From: Schizochytrium sp. TIO01
Lineage: Eukaryota > Sar > Bigyra > Thraustochytrida > Thraustochytriidae
Assembly: GCA_004764695.1 (NCBI GenBank)
Contig: SMSO01000031.1
Coordinates: 4,573,048-4,637,047, forward strand
Reading direction: 5' to 3'
Length of the DNA stretch: 64,000 nt
Positions within the stretch are counted from its first letter, which is position 1. Every line of letters starts with the position of its first letter. The notes below the pieces were generated by a model. It had not been told where the DNA came from, ran no database searches, and saw nothing but the letters and a program-made list of their open reading frames with translations. The position numbers and the translations under genes were made by a program. Below, piece by piece: positions 45,465-55,152 of this stretch.

Positions 45465-46266
45465 CCTGAGGTTTCAAATACTCCGGGAGGAATACTGTGG
45501 TGCTCAAAGTAGCCCTGAGCGACGAGGACACTACAAAAAGATTACTCACGACTGCCGAGAAGGGTGATCCAGAGCGGATCGTAGTTCACGTTGAGGAATT
45601 GGTCGTGACTAATTTCTGGATTTTTCAAGATGTCAATCAAAGATTACATAGCTTGAAAAATATAAATTAAAAATAATTTTTTTACTGCCCCAACTTCTTT
45701 ACCTCTTCCGCATTGCGCTTCCACATCCAAGGTGGATGTTCTGGTCGTGCATTGAATTGAATGCACGATGCTCCACTCAGACGACGCAATAACTATGGTG
45801 AAGCACTAGGTACCTAGTCTCCTTGTTCAAGAAGAAATGCAACGGCCCAGGATTGAAAATTGAAAGATCTCAGAATTGCAATAGCTAGCTTAGCTTCTAG
45901 TTATGCACCTACTTGGAGGTATTACAGTAGATAAGGTTATCTAATAAGCAATTTTCATCGTACGAAAGCTTTGAAGAACCATGCAGACTCTGTGGCAAGT
46001 TTCATTCGGATGCCGTGCGAATTCACGGGTAAAGTCAAATCATGCGTGTGGAAGTTCTCTACAATTGGTGGCCCAGGAACGACCAAATCGTTGCCTACGA
46101 AGGCAAAAGGCTCCCAAATATCTGGGAAGATCTCACAACTATGCACTGAGAACTTCGTTGCACTTCAACCAAAAGAACAGAAGAACTTTGAAGATGTTCT
46201 AAAATACTACCTACTAGCCCCTAGAGCTATAGAGTATGCTCTGCAAAGAACGAACTCCAGCGAAGT
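45465..46266. other. Spacer with exon-like pieces on the minus strand
   Basis: About 800 bases. It holds the possible upstream exon of the TMEM14-like gene (about 45550-45612) and a separate protein-like frame (45682-45795). Around 45806 is a perfect CTAGGTACCTAG palindrome. Confidence 0.45.
45682..45795 (-). CDS. Possible terminal exon, unidentified
   Basis: Minus frame of 37 codons after a possible acceptor (CACCATAG), ending at TAA. It reads CIQFNARPEHPPWMWKRNAE and then VKKLGQ. The PPWMWKR tract looks like real protein, and a GAG/GTAAAG donor inside the frame could instead link it to the next exon toward the TMEM14-like gene. The family is unknown. Confidence 0.25.
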
Positions 46267-47077
46267 CTAGGCAAGCGTGTTGAACATAGAGTCCGCGGAG
46301 TCGTTGGAGGGTTTGACGTAGACCTCAACCTCTGAGAAACAAAGAACTGACACCATGTAAGTGAAGTGAAGCAGCCCTTCTGCACTTGCTGGGATATGGA
46401 TGGATACTAGAGCTTACCAGCAGATGGAACGTGCCGCTCAACTTGGCCACTGAGACGCCGTTTACAAACCGTTTGTAAGCTTAGAGTGTTGTCTGGGAAG
46501 TACTGCGGCGCCCTTGAAATGACATGACATCTGGCCCAAGAAATACTGACACTAGTAAAATTGGCGAATCTTGAACAGGTCGAATAAGGTTCAATTCAAG
46601 ATCACCTTGGCTTCAGACAGCAAGCTCCCTTTCCGAGTGGTCAAGGTTCCCGAAGAAGCTCCATTTACAGCAGTTTTGCAGTTTGCAGCTGAGGAGTTCA
46701 AGGTCCCAGCCGCAACAAGTGCCATTATTACTGCAGATGGCGTAGGCATCAACCCTGCCCAGACTTCGGGTCGAGTGTTTCTCAAACATGGAAGGGATCT
46801 GCGTCTCATTCCACGTGACCGTGTTGGATCGTCAATGTGAATACAACTCAAATTGGATGCCTCACAAATAGCAAGCAACTTATTGACGGGAACTATACGT
46901 TTATAAACAGACTGCTCGCAAGAATCCATATTTTCTGTATTTCGTTGAAGAAGCATATTGGTTGCTTCTTTGGAAGATGAGAAGAAAAGAATTTGATTTC
47001 ACCTTTGCATCCTTCCATACCTTCATGACTGCATCTTTAACATATTGGATTGCCTTCCCAGTGGAGAAAACCATCAT
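46267..47077 (-). CDS. Possible three-exon gene interleaved antisense with UFM1
   Basis: Proposed exons: 47021-47077 (ATG start, donor AAG/GTATGG), 46418-46502 (acceptor GCCGCAG, donor G/GTAAGC) and 46267-46331 (acceptor TTTCTCAG, stop TAG). Phases agree and give 68 residues, including [16 protein letters not shown] and [17 protein letters not shown]. None of its exons overlaps a UFM1 coding exon: UFM1 exon 2 lies in its first intron, its middle exon lies in the UFM1 intron, and the UFM1 first exon lies in its second intron. No family is recognised. The last two exons are better supported than the first. Confidence 0.4.
46355..46840 (+). CDS. UFM1: Ubiquitin-fold modifier 1, start codon split by an intron
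   Basis: UFM1 is a ubiquitin-like protein conjugated (through UBA5, UFC1 and UFL1) mainly to ribosomes at the ER. Exon 2 (46579-46840) encodes nearly the whole protein: [60 protein letters not shown] and [17 protein letters not shown]. The tail S-S-M after the conserved C-terminal glycine would be removed before conjugation. There is no ATG at the head of exon 2. The frame G-TCG-AAT-AAG follows an acceptor (TTGAACAG), and upstream CACCAT/GTAAGT supplies A-T at 46355-46356, so the intron (46357-46578, 222 nt) interrupts the initiation codon itself. The product M-S-N-K-V matches the canonical M-S-K-V start. Confidence 0.93.
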
Positions 47078-47298
47078 CTTCAAACCTTGCAGAACTTATA
47101 ACATAGCATCAAGGCTAATTTTGTATTAGTATAGTTTACATACGAAGAGCAGCTATTTTTATATGTTCTTTAAAATGAAATTCTATCAGTGTCGTACATA
47201 GGCTCATATAAAGTTGAAGACTGCAGTACAAGAAAAGCGAAAAAAACCTAACGCTATAACATTAATTTAATATCATCACAAGAGTGCGTGGATTTGTG

Positions 47299-48784
47299 TT
47301 ATTTTTTTTGTGTTTGTCTCTGTTGATGCTCTATCACAATACTCATCAACCACTCCATAATAGTCCAAGCAATTGGAGACGCCTTGAGGATTCTATTCCT
47401 TGTATCATTATTCACATAAAATTCGCCGATCCATTGATGCAGACGACGTAGTTCGCGAACAGGAACACGAAAATCTTGCATCTGGGTTCGAAGTTTGTTT
47501 GGATTGGCGAATAATGGCCGTAAACCAATCCAGTCGCACTCTTCTATAGGGTGTCCTAGTAATCGGGCCACCTGCTCCCACACGGCAGCCAGTACTGGAG
47601 GAGGTTTTGTTAATGCTCGAAGTTGATGAAAATCTTCTATAGAGAGTTCAGGCGCTGGGCTTTGTACACGAAAAACCCTCCCCTTACGAGCTCGTTTACC
47701 TTGGTCGTCGAGAAGATTATTAGCTTTAGGGCCTTGTAACCTAGAGCCGTTTCCCCCCTTCATTTTAATTTCATTTTCTCGGTCTGCGAGGAAGTGACCT
47801 GGCGCATATGTTCCTCGCATTTGCTTATGCTCCTCCAGCCACGACCTTGTGGGTGGACCTTTTGTCTCTTCGACCATGAGAGTGCTGGTTGCCACGTTAC
47901 AGGTTTGCATGTGCAATACTTGGCGTGATACCTGTCGAGAATTGCTATTGTTATCATCTTGAATACTTGGATGTGGCTCAGGCCCCGAATGTTCTGCTCG
48001 ATATGATGAGGAAGAATGAATCGAACTAATTGTCGAGGGCTGATATTTGACATCGGTGGGGTGTTTTTTACGGATATCTAAAGAAGAAGACATTCTTTGA
48101 GATCCATAGATTGACGCAAAGTCAGCGCTGACGGAGATAACGCAAGACCCTGTCGCTTGATAAAAGCATTGTTCAAGAACTTCTTTAGCACAATCTATAA
48201 CAACCTTGAAACTTGCTCCTGCAGGGCCCTTTCGAAACCTTGAGCATCCCTCATCCCATACAGATACTATTACAACTACATTGTAAATATCCCACCTTCT
48301 GAGCAAGTGCAAAAGTTTTTCTCCACCACCAACATAATCGCTATCGTTGCAATCCTCTTCAACAACCGGGTTATTGGTGCTTTGCTCGTCTAGCTGGCTC
48401 CGAGAAGGATCGGGAAAACACTCATTAGAAGCAAAGGTAGCAACTCGAAAAGCTGAAGGCCAGCAAGTAACATCACACCATTGCGATTCATTTTGTAGCG
48501 AAGAAATCACGTGCAAGACATCCCCACCACGTGAGACTGGGGCTACATGAGCTTGTAATCTTCGATTACCAGGAAGACTTCTAATTGGTCCATGTGTAAC
48601 CTCGAGGTCAAATGTCATATTTACAGGTTCATGGATTTGTCTTGCAAGTTCTTTCTCAGCGTCAATATCCATCTTGCTTATCTCGATTACGCGTTGCCTT
48701 TTCAGATTTTGCAAAAGCTTAAGCACAGCGATGAACTCTTCAACAAGTTCGAAATACCATTCCACGAGTCCTACGTCGGAGCTC
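47299..48784 (-). CDS. Protein with a dynein-stalk-like C-terminal segment, 5' incomplete
   Basis: The frame is open for 495 codons from an acceptor (CCTCAG) at 48784 to TAA. The first ATG is at 48672, giving 457 residues if translation starts there. The upstream part (LVEWYFELVEEFIAVLKLLQ) reads as protein, so a 5' exon is likely; a candidate ends at a GTGAGC donor at 48930 and joins in phase. The N-terminal half is unrecognised. The last 110 residues resemble the stalk-flanking part of dynein heavy chains: EDFHQLRALTKPPPVLAAVW and ARLLG--DW, then FANPNKLRTQMQDF, VPVRELRRLHQWI and a final hydrophobic helix (ASPIAWTIMEWLMSI). No AAA motor domain is present. Function is unknown; an association with microtubules or cilia is only inferred. 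Confidence 0.65.
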
Positions 48785-49248
48785 CTGAGGAGTCATAAGC
48801 ACTAGCTACATACAGCGTCTTCCAATGTGAAACCCTTTCAATATGTAGAGCATTCATCTTTATCCCTAGACTCATACTCAGCTTCTTCCAGGCACCATCT
48901 ATGTTCTCAAGCGCTGCTCAGAGGCTCACCAACGGTACAGTACACACCAATGGTCAAACGAGACTTGTGTACTCAGCAGAAAATCTTTGTGACATCACTA
49001 CTGGTTGCTGACAATAATGGTATGTTCTTTCGTTGCGTCCTTTTTTGGAGTTACTTACTCGTTGCTTGCTAGCGAAGCATGGGGGCTATGTTTTAATGAC
49101 TGCTTCTGAGAGGGGGGCGAAACCATCACATTGGCATTGGGTGGCCAAATGAATAAGATATCTTTCGCAGCATGTAATGCATATAGCTTGGCTAGCTAGA
49201 CAACTAGTAATACCTAGCTAGTACTACTAATAATAGTACTGAGGAGTC
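48785..49248. other. Spacer holding a likely 5' exon of the dynein-stalk-like gene
   Basis: A minus-strand frame from about 48995 to 48930 ends at TTG/GTGAGC and joins in phase to 48784. Nothing else is recognised. Confidence 0.35.
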
Positions 49249-49398
49249 ATGTCCTTGTCTACAGAAGGTGGTGCAAGTAGCCAAATAGTACAAATGCTAT
49301 CAGGCCCTCTGAGAATCAGTGAGCTGGCTTTGAAATTAGATCAGCCACGCCTCTTCAACAGCAAAGAACGTGGACACCAAGATCAACACCATCTTTAG
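49249..49398 (+). CDS. Small ORF, 49 residues, unidentified
   Basis: ATG to TAG, too short for most gene finders. It reads SSQIVQMLSGPLRISELALK followed by LDQPRLFNSKERG, which looks like a helical protein, possibly a helix-turn-helix-like segment. No donor of good quality lies at its end, so it would be single-exon. The family is not recognised and there is no support beyond its protein-like look. Confidence 0.3.
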   Translation: MSLSTEGGASSQIVQMLSGPLRISELALKLDQPRLFNSKERGHQDQHHL

Positions 49399-50819
49399 CA
49401 ACACACTTCATCGCTAAGGCCTGCGCTGTCAATTCATGGCATCATCCCATCTCCACTGCTAACCTCCTGCTACCCCAAACTCTACCTCTCCCCTTCCTCT
49501 GGAGTACATAGGCTTAGGGCTTCTAGCCTCCAGAGGGTAGTAAGGTGCCGTCAGCGTTAACTATAGCACCGCCGCTCCACTATACGCGCCTAAATCACAG
49601 TTATGATAAGAGTTTGATATCCGCCGATAGGATCATGCCAGCCGCAAGATCGCAAGATCGATCATGGTGAAGAATCCGCAACTTGGAGCGCATTGCGGAG
49701 AACTTGGAGGATAAAATCGCGTGCAACTGCCTGGTAGGATGGTGTCAGCAGCCGAACAGTCGAATACGCACTAATCCACCACGTGGCAGCCATTATTGCT
49801 CCCCCTACTTCGTGCCCATGTTTCTCATAAATCCTATCTCCCGCTTACTCCTCTTCTCGTCGCCGCCACCATCACCTTCCCGTGAATATAACTGCAGGAC
49901 CCCTTTGCTACCACCCTAGATCCGCGTCTTCCAGGGGTCCCAAAGTTACGTGCCCAGACCTTCCCGCACCCTACAGTAAACTCTATATGTGCATTAAAAC
50001 TCACCTTCACCACGGCACCCTCCGCCCTAGGGTTAGGGCTTTCCCCAGCGCCATCGGTGGTGCCACTATACACAGACCCCTCTTGTATTGATGCGAGTAT
50101 ATACATTCAATACACCATGTTTTTTGCTAAGGGATTTTAGAAAATAAACGACCAAGTGCGAACGTGTATTCTTCGTAAGATTATATTATCCTTTGTCTTG
50201 TACAGAGAGGGGCCAGGACGCAGAAGGAGCGGCGCAGGACGAGACAGACTCTTAAGGCCACGCGTGGAGGCGAGGCAAGGTACGTGCAGCACGACAGCGA
50301 CACCGGGTGCGCAATGAGGACGCGTGGGAAGCATCCAAGGCATTACTGAGGTCCTCTGCAGTGCAGTTGTAAAGGTTCTAGTCGCTCGCTCGCCCGGACA
50401 CTCCGGCATGGCGTTGCTCCATGGAGCCTCATTCTGTAGCAGCCCTTTCTCTTAGTGTTGTGTGGGCAAGCCAATCTTCAGGATCATGAAGAGTGCAGCG
50501 ATGCTTACTCCCCTAGGATGCGAGAATACGAGCCCGCCTCGACTGGTGCATCTAAACTGAGATAGGCGGACGTCACCTTGGCAACTCTTGGACCCTTTAT
50601 ATCTATACAAGAGATCAAGGGAATGATGTCCAAGCTTTCCAGCACTGAGATGTTTGATCAATAGGCAAGACTTTGGAGCTTGTCTGTTGTTCATGAAACA
50701 TTTTGGCGACAACAGATGCTACTATTTCTGCCTGGTAAAAGGTTTCTGTTTTAACTTCACAATCGTGGAACATGAGTTGACTAACGATTTATTCGCTTGT
50801 ACAATAATTATGTAAACAG
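49399..50819. other. Intergenic, no gene recognised
   Basis: 1.4 kb with locally higher GC (49.9-50.4 kb) but no ORF with family features. The promoter of eL41 must lie at its right end, and AATTATGTAAACAG just before the eL41 ATG resembles an intron acceptor. Confidence 0.5.
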
Positions 50820-50939
50820 ATGGCGCACAAAAATAACCCATGGAAGAAGTCCAAGGCGAAGATGCGCTGGAAGTGGCGCAAGAAGCGCACGCGCCGCTTG
50901 CAGCGTAAGCGCCGGAAGATGCGCAAGCGGTCGAAGTAA
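50820..50939 (+). CDS. RPL41: Ribosomal protein eL41, with a possible 14-residue N-terminal extension
   Basis: The last 25 codons, from the ATG at 50862, encode the complete canonical eL41: MRWKWRKKRTRRLQRKRRKM, then R-K-R-S-K and TAA. eL41 is the smallest ribosomal protein, a single basic helix that bridges the two subunits. The same frame is open upstream from another ATG at 50820, adding MAHKNNPWKKSKAK. The inner ATG has A at -3 and gives the usual 25-residue length; the outer one follows an acceptor-like ACAG. The outer ATG was chosen for the coordinates because the extension is basic and in frame. Both starts are possible. Confidence 0.9.
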   Translation: MAHKNNPWKKSKAKMRWKWRKKRTRRLQRKRRKMRKRSK

Positions 50940-51605
50940 ATTCGCTCCGCGCGAGTCTGCTCCACTGCTCCGCTTCCTTATGAGCACGCTATAAAATCAA
51001 TTTTTTCTCTTTTGAGACTCTTTTTGCATTGCTTTTCTTGACTTGTTTTATGTTACCGCCTATGAGCCTTGTGACCCAAGAGAGTGTTGATTCTTCTGTC
51101 TACTTGTTAACCTGCAGTAGTTCAAAGCTGATTTGTGGAACTTATCATTTGGCAAAAAAAAATATATCTATTCTTTCTTCATTATTATTATGAATAGGCT
51201 TGTTCTTCTTTAGAAGTTTATGCATGAGGCTTTGTGTTGGCGGAGCACGCAACATGATCTTTGCAAACACAATATAAGGTTCTCTAAATCGATCGCAGAA
51301 GTCCAAAGGGATTTACTAGTTGCCACGACATACAATAAGCTCCCTGCGAACGGTCAAAGTGTACGACGCTTTTCGCGTTCTCTCCACACCTCAAAAACTA
51401 GAACTAGAAGAAATGATTCTACTTGAGCATGAAGGAGGCGCGAGAAAATTTGGCACTGAAATCAAAATGCTGTCATAGCAAAAGATTTTCTTAACTTGTC
51501 ATTGCGACTTTTTTCTTCAATTAGCAAGCCAGACTATGTCAGAGAATCATAGAAACAAGGTGTTCTTCAACAACTGAAAAATCTAGCAAAATTTCAGAGA
51601 AAGGA
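50940..51605. other. Convergent spacer
   Basis: About 670 AT-rich bases holding the 3' ends of eL41 (+) and MED14 (-). No other gene is recognised. Confidence 0.55.
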
Positions 51606-52058
51606 TTAATTTCCGGTGCCCAATACTGCGCTAATGCAACTCTTAAGCTTTCGTGAAAATTGGTCGTAAGGTACGATGACATCTTCCTTGATGGCGTTGT
51701 TGGAGTAAAGGGAGTTGAACTTGACGCCTTCAAGCGTCATTGTCAAGTCAACACGATGCCACTCTCCAATGAAGAGGCGCAACCGCAAATGCGAAAGCGG
51801 CAACATTTGTACAATGCGTGCACCCTGGTTGATAGCAGCCTTTTGCGCAATGATACGCATGGATAATCCAAACTTGCCGCCTCCTGTGCGCCCACCTGGG
51901 CCTGGTGTACCTCCTGGGGTGTTTGATGGCAAAGGAGTTTCGGGTTGAGAACCAAGCAGTTTGTCTGGCCGCGACGTGAGAACCTCACGAATGGCCTTCA
52001 CAGTTGGGAAGACCATAGGCGAGGGAGGCAAGAACCTGTCGAGCAACTTGCTGCGCAA
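51606..52058 (-). CDS. MED14: MED14 C-terminal continuation in the +1 frame
   Basis: This frame overlaps the end of the main MED14 ORF and has no ATG of its own at a sensible place. It contains a proline/glycine linker (LPSNTPGGTPGPGGRTGGGK) and a folded-looking end (LSHLRLRLFIGEWHRVDLTM, SNNAIKEDVIVPYDQF) closing at TAA. Such an end suits a Mediator subunit that would otherwise stop abruptly at GHS. Joining requires a +1 shift between about 52058 and 51985, for example at TCG-TGA. An assembly indel, a lesion or frameshifting are all possible. Confidence 0.5.
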   Translation of the reverse strand: MRSKLLDRFLPPSPMVFPTVKAIREVLTSRPDKLLGSQPETPLPSNTPGGTPGPGGRTGGGKFGLSMRIIAQKAAINQGARIVQMLPLSHLRLRLFIGEWHRVDLTMTLEGVKFNSLYSNNAIKEDVIVPYDQFSRKLKSCISAVLGTGN

Positions 52059-55000
52059 TGTCCCAGTCTACATGGAGAAGATCTGGGCGAATGTGCTCGT
52101 TCAAGAGCGTCACAATCTCATGAACCCATGGAAGAGAAGGCCCATCCACAACGATGAGGTTGAAGGCTCCATCCGTAAAGTTCACTAATGCATCCACAGT
52201 TACACCATGATGCGAAGCATGGACAGCAACACCGTCAGGACCAGCGTACATCAGCTTGGCAGCAGGAGAAGTAGCATCCGATCCAAAGCGCACACACCCG
52301 TCTGCTTCACCGCCTTGTAAAGTGAGAATTGCTCGAGCTAATATCTCGTGCATTACTGCCATTATTGTGTCCTCATTAACACCTGAGGTTCCTAGAGATT
52401 TCATCGCGGAAGTGACAGCCGGGGCGCGAACGTACCGGAGACGAACGCGGATATCACTTGTTGGTGGTTTCACAAACTGGCCATCTCTTTCTGTAGCAGC
52501 CATGATAAGTAGCGTAGGCGGCTTTCCGAACGGCAAGATTGGCTCTGCCTTTGTACCACGAATATCGAGATGCATAACATCGCCAGGCTGCAACTGAAAG
52601 CATAGTTCAGTTGATTCACCGTACACGGCAGTAATGAGGCGAGGGGCAGGAATGGCCACCGTGTCAGGAGCAACGCGGCGAGTGGATCCTTTGAGAAGTT
52701 CTCGCAAAGTAGTTGCTTGCATTGTTGTTACATGATTTTCTGCAAGGGTCTTGGCCATTTCCAAAGTAGCCCGAACGGTTGCGTCTGAGCCAAAGTTTTC
52801 GGTGACCCCCGGTAGCGGGCCAGCACGCAAAAGCTCAGAGGGATTGACAGAGATGAGTTGTCCGGCACCGCGCACTGGGCCACCTACAACAACCCATTCG
52901 AGTTGCGACGTAGTGCCGCTTTCACTTCCACCAGCATTAGCTCGAGACAAAGTTCTACCTTGTTTGCTTTTATCTGTTCCATTGGGAAGATTCGAACTCC
53001 GATGTTCATCGATGGTAGGATTAGACTCAGGAATACCTTCGAAGAGTGCTTGCGAGATACCGCGACCTCCAATGCAGAGGTAGTATGCATTGTTGCCGAT
53101 AGCTGATAAACGTACGAACAGGCAGGGCGGAAGAGAAGATGACGAGCTAGCCTTTGACAAGCGCTGAAGAGCTGACATCCTTGAGCCTTGTGCGTCAGTG
53201 GAGTGAGGGATCTCCAGCATGAACGGCATACAGCGTGACGCAGGGAGCTGGAGCTCCTCACAAGCTAGCTCAATTGATTCAAGAATAGCATGCATGGAGA
53301 GCAAGAAAATAGCACGAACAATACCTTCAGCCGCCTTGCTAAATTCAGCCTTGGCAATCTGCTTCTCTACAGCCGAAAGAAGAAGGAGATCGGCAGACGC
53401 TCCCCAACGCCGAGCGGAGCGGTAGCCACCAGCGCCCTTGGCTTTGCGAAGCAAAGATAACAATAGACATCCGGAACGCATTTCAACAGTAACTTCGAGA
53501 GTGCGCTCCACTGGCAATTCAATATGCAAGGCCACATCATTACCTTGCGTGACGATGCTAGGGGTATTACGGAATTGTGAAAGAGCCCATGCTGGGCGTT
53601 CAATACGAGTAGAAGATACGGATGCTTCAAGCTCATACAAGAGTTCATCTACGCACAGACCAATTTGATTCAGCCGACTCTCTGCATGAGCAAGAGCACC
53701 TAGCAGAAGCACCTTCTCAACATTAAGACTTGAGGGGCACAAACCATCTACGAGCCCTCCCGTGAATTGTGTTCCCTGGAAATCTGACTCATCGTGACCA
53801 CTGACCTGAAGCTGGCGGTGACGCAATGAGTTGGCACCGGTGACTAGGGCAGATGCAATACTGGAGCGCGTTACTGAAGTATCGATGGGGGGGTCTAGCT
53901 CAACAAAGAGCTGGCCATCCCGTTGCGCGGGATCAAAACAAATACGCAGGGAGCAAGTGTCATCCCAATGGCGCAATTCCACATTTGTCCCGGTGTTGCT
54001 TCCTTTGACTTGCAATTTCCCGAATTTCCAATGATTCTCAGTGAGCTCTCGAGCTTGCGCTTCGAGCATTTTGATGCAGACCGAAGCGCAAAAGGTATGA
54101 ACTACTTCATACACATCACGCAGCGGTGTTGTTGAAGTTAGCAAGCGTTGCTGAAGCACACGCAAGAGGTAAAAAACAGCGGCCTTCTTTGGACGAAAAG
54201 CAGCGGAGGCATCACGCGTGTCGATACGCTTTCGTTTCTTCGATGATGTGCCATTTGCATCGGATGAGGATGAATCAGTTCCGTCATAGTCGAGTGTTGC
54301 AATCACGGCATCTTCGTCACCGTCATCCTCCTCAAGCTGTCGCGATTGTCTACGCTTCTTCAAGTCGTTACCATGCTTAGTATTATGAGAGCTAGATTCA
54401 GCAGCATCCCCACTGCCATCCCCACTACGAAGCACATTTCCATCCGATATGTTGTTGCTGTTATCTTGGTCAGGTGCAACAATATTCGATGTACTCGTGT
54501 CTCCGCCCACAAAAATTGCAACGCTCAAGACGACCCATGGTGAATCAAGAGCTGCTCCTGAGAGAGTTAAAACGACTTCGAATTCGTGTTCAACGCGGCA
54601 CACTAATGTGCCTTCTTCAACTCGGAAAGTAGTAAACTGTTCAGGCGTCTTTTGGTGCAGTAGCCTCTCCAAAATGTACTGCTGCAGCTTGCGCAAGGTT
54701 TCCGATTCGTCCATCTCAGGCAAACGGTCGTCAAGACGTGGGTTGCCTGAGAGACGAGCAATAGTTCTTGGCAGACGCAAATAGGTTCCTGTGCTGAGGA
54801 CATCGACCGCATTAGCGATATCATAGACCGGCGCACGTGCAGTATGCAAAACAATTGCACTTCGACGCAAGGCTGCTACAGTCTCAAAGACCCGCACCTC
54901 GTTCATACCGTAGTCTTGCTGCAGAGCCATGATTTTATCCACTAACTGTCCGCTCTCACAGGCCCATTTGATCAGTACCAGTAGCTTGGTAAAGCGATGA

Positions 55001-55152
55001 CGCATATGCTTGAGGTACTCGACAATCGCCTTTTTACGCTCTTGATCCTCCAGAACTGCAACAGATCTTGACATAGTTTCGAGATCCTCATGTGCTGTGA
55101 GACAAACTCGCCGCACAATATCGCCTACGGCAACTCTTGGAGTGGCGTCCAT
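51985..55152 (-). CDS. MED14: Mediator complex subunit 14, main ORF
   Basis: 1055 codons from the ATG at 55152 to TGA. MED14 is the backbone subunit of Mediator, linking head, middle and tail at RNA polymerase II promoters. The N-terminal region has the family pattern: ERKKAIVEYLKHMRHRFTKL, LLVLIKWACESGQLVDK, then a segment on VFETVAALRR, and AVDVLSTGTYLRLPRTIARL, equivalent to the AIDVLTTGSYPRLP tract of other MED14 proteins. The long remainder is less conserved, with an acidic, serine-rich insert near residues 275-300. It is intronless. The ORF ends with the frame change described for 51606-52058; without that part it would lack its last ~125 residues. Confidence 0.85.
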   Translation of the reverse strand: MDATPRVAVGDIVRRVCLTAHEDLETMSRSVAVLEDQERKKAIVEYLKHMRHRFTKLLVLIKWACESGQLVDKIMALQQDYGMNEVRVFETVAALRRSAIVLHTARAPVYDIANAVDVLSTGTYLRLPRTIARLSGNPRLDDRLPEMDESETLRKLQQYILERLLHQKTPEQFTTFRVEEGTLVCRVEHEFEVVLTLSGAALDSPWVVLSVAIFVGGDTSTSNIVAPDQDNSNNISDGNVLRSGDGSGDAAESSSHNTKHGNDLKKRRQSRQLEEDDGDEDAVIATLDYDGTDSSSSDANGTSSKKRKRIDTRDASAAFRPKKAAVFYLLRVLQQRLLTSTTPLRDVYEVVHTFCASVCIKMLEAQARELTENHWKFGKLQVKGSNTGTNVELRHWDDTCSLRICFDPAQRDGQLFVELDPPIDTSVTRSSIASALVTGANSLRHRQLQVSGHDESDFQGTQFTGGLVDGLCPSSLNVEKVLLLGALAHAESRLNQIGLCVDELLYELEASVSSTRIERPAWALSQFRNTPSIVTQGNDVALHIELPVERTLEVTVEMRSGCLLLSLLRKAKGAGGYRSARRWGASADLLLLSAVEKQIAKAEFSKAAEGIVRAIFLLSMHAILESIELACEELQLPASRCMPFMLEIPHSTDAQGSRMSALQRLSKASSSSSLPPCLFVRLSAIGNNAYYLCIGGRGISQALFEGIPESNPTIDEHRSSNLPNGTDKSKQGRTLSRANAGGSESGTTSQLEWVVVGGPVRGAGQLISVNPSELLRAGPLPGVTENFGSDATVRATLEMAKTLAENHVTTMQATTLRELLKGSTRRVAPDTVAIPAPRLITAVYGESTELCFQLQPGDVMHLDIRGTKAEPILPFGKPPTLLIMAATERDGQFVKPPTSDIRVRLRYVRAPAVTSAMKSLGTSGVNEDTIMAVMHEILARAILTLQGGEADGCVRFGSDATSPAAKLMYAGPDGVAVHASHHGVTVDALVNFTDGAFNLIVVDGPSLPWVHEIVTLLNEHIRPDLLHVDWDIAQQVARQVLASLAYGLPNCEGHS

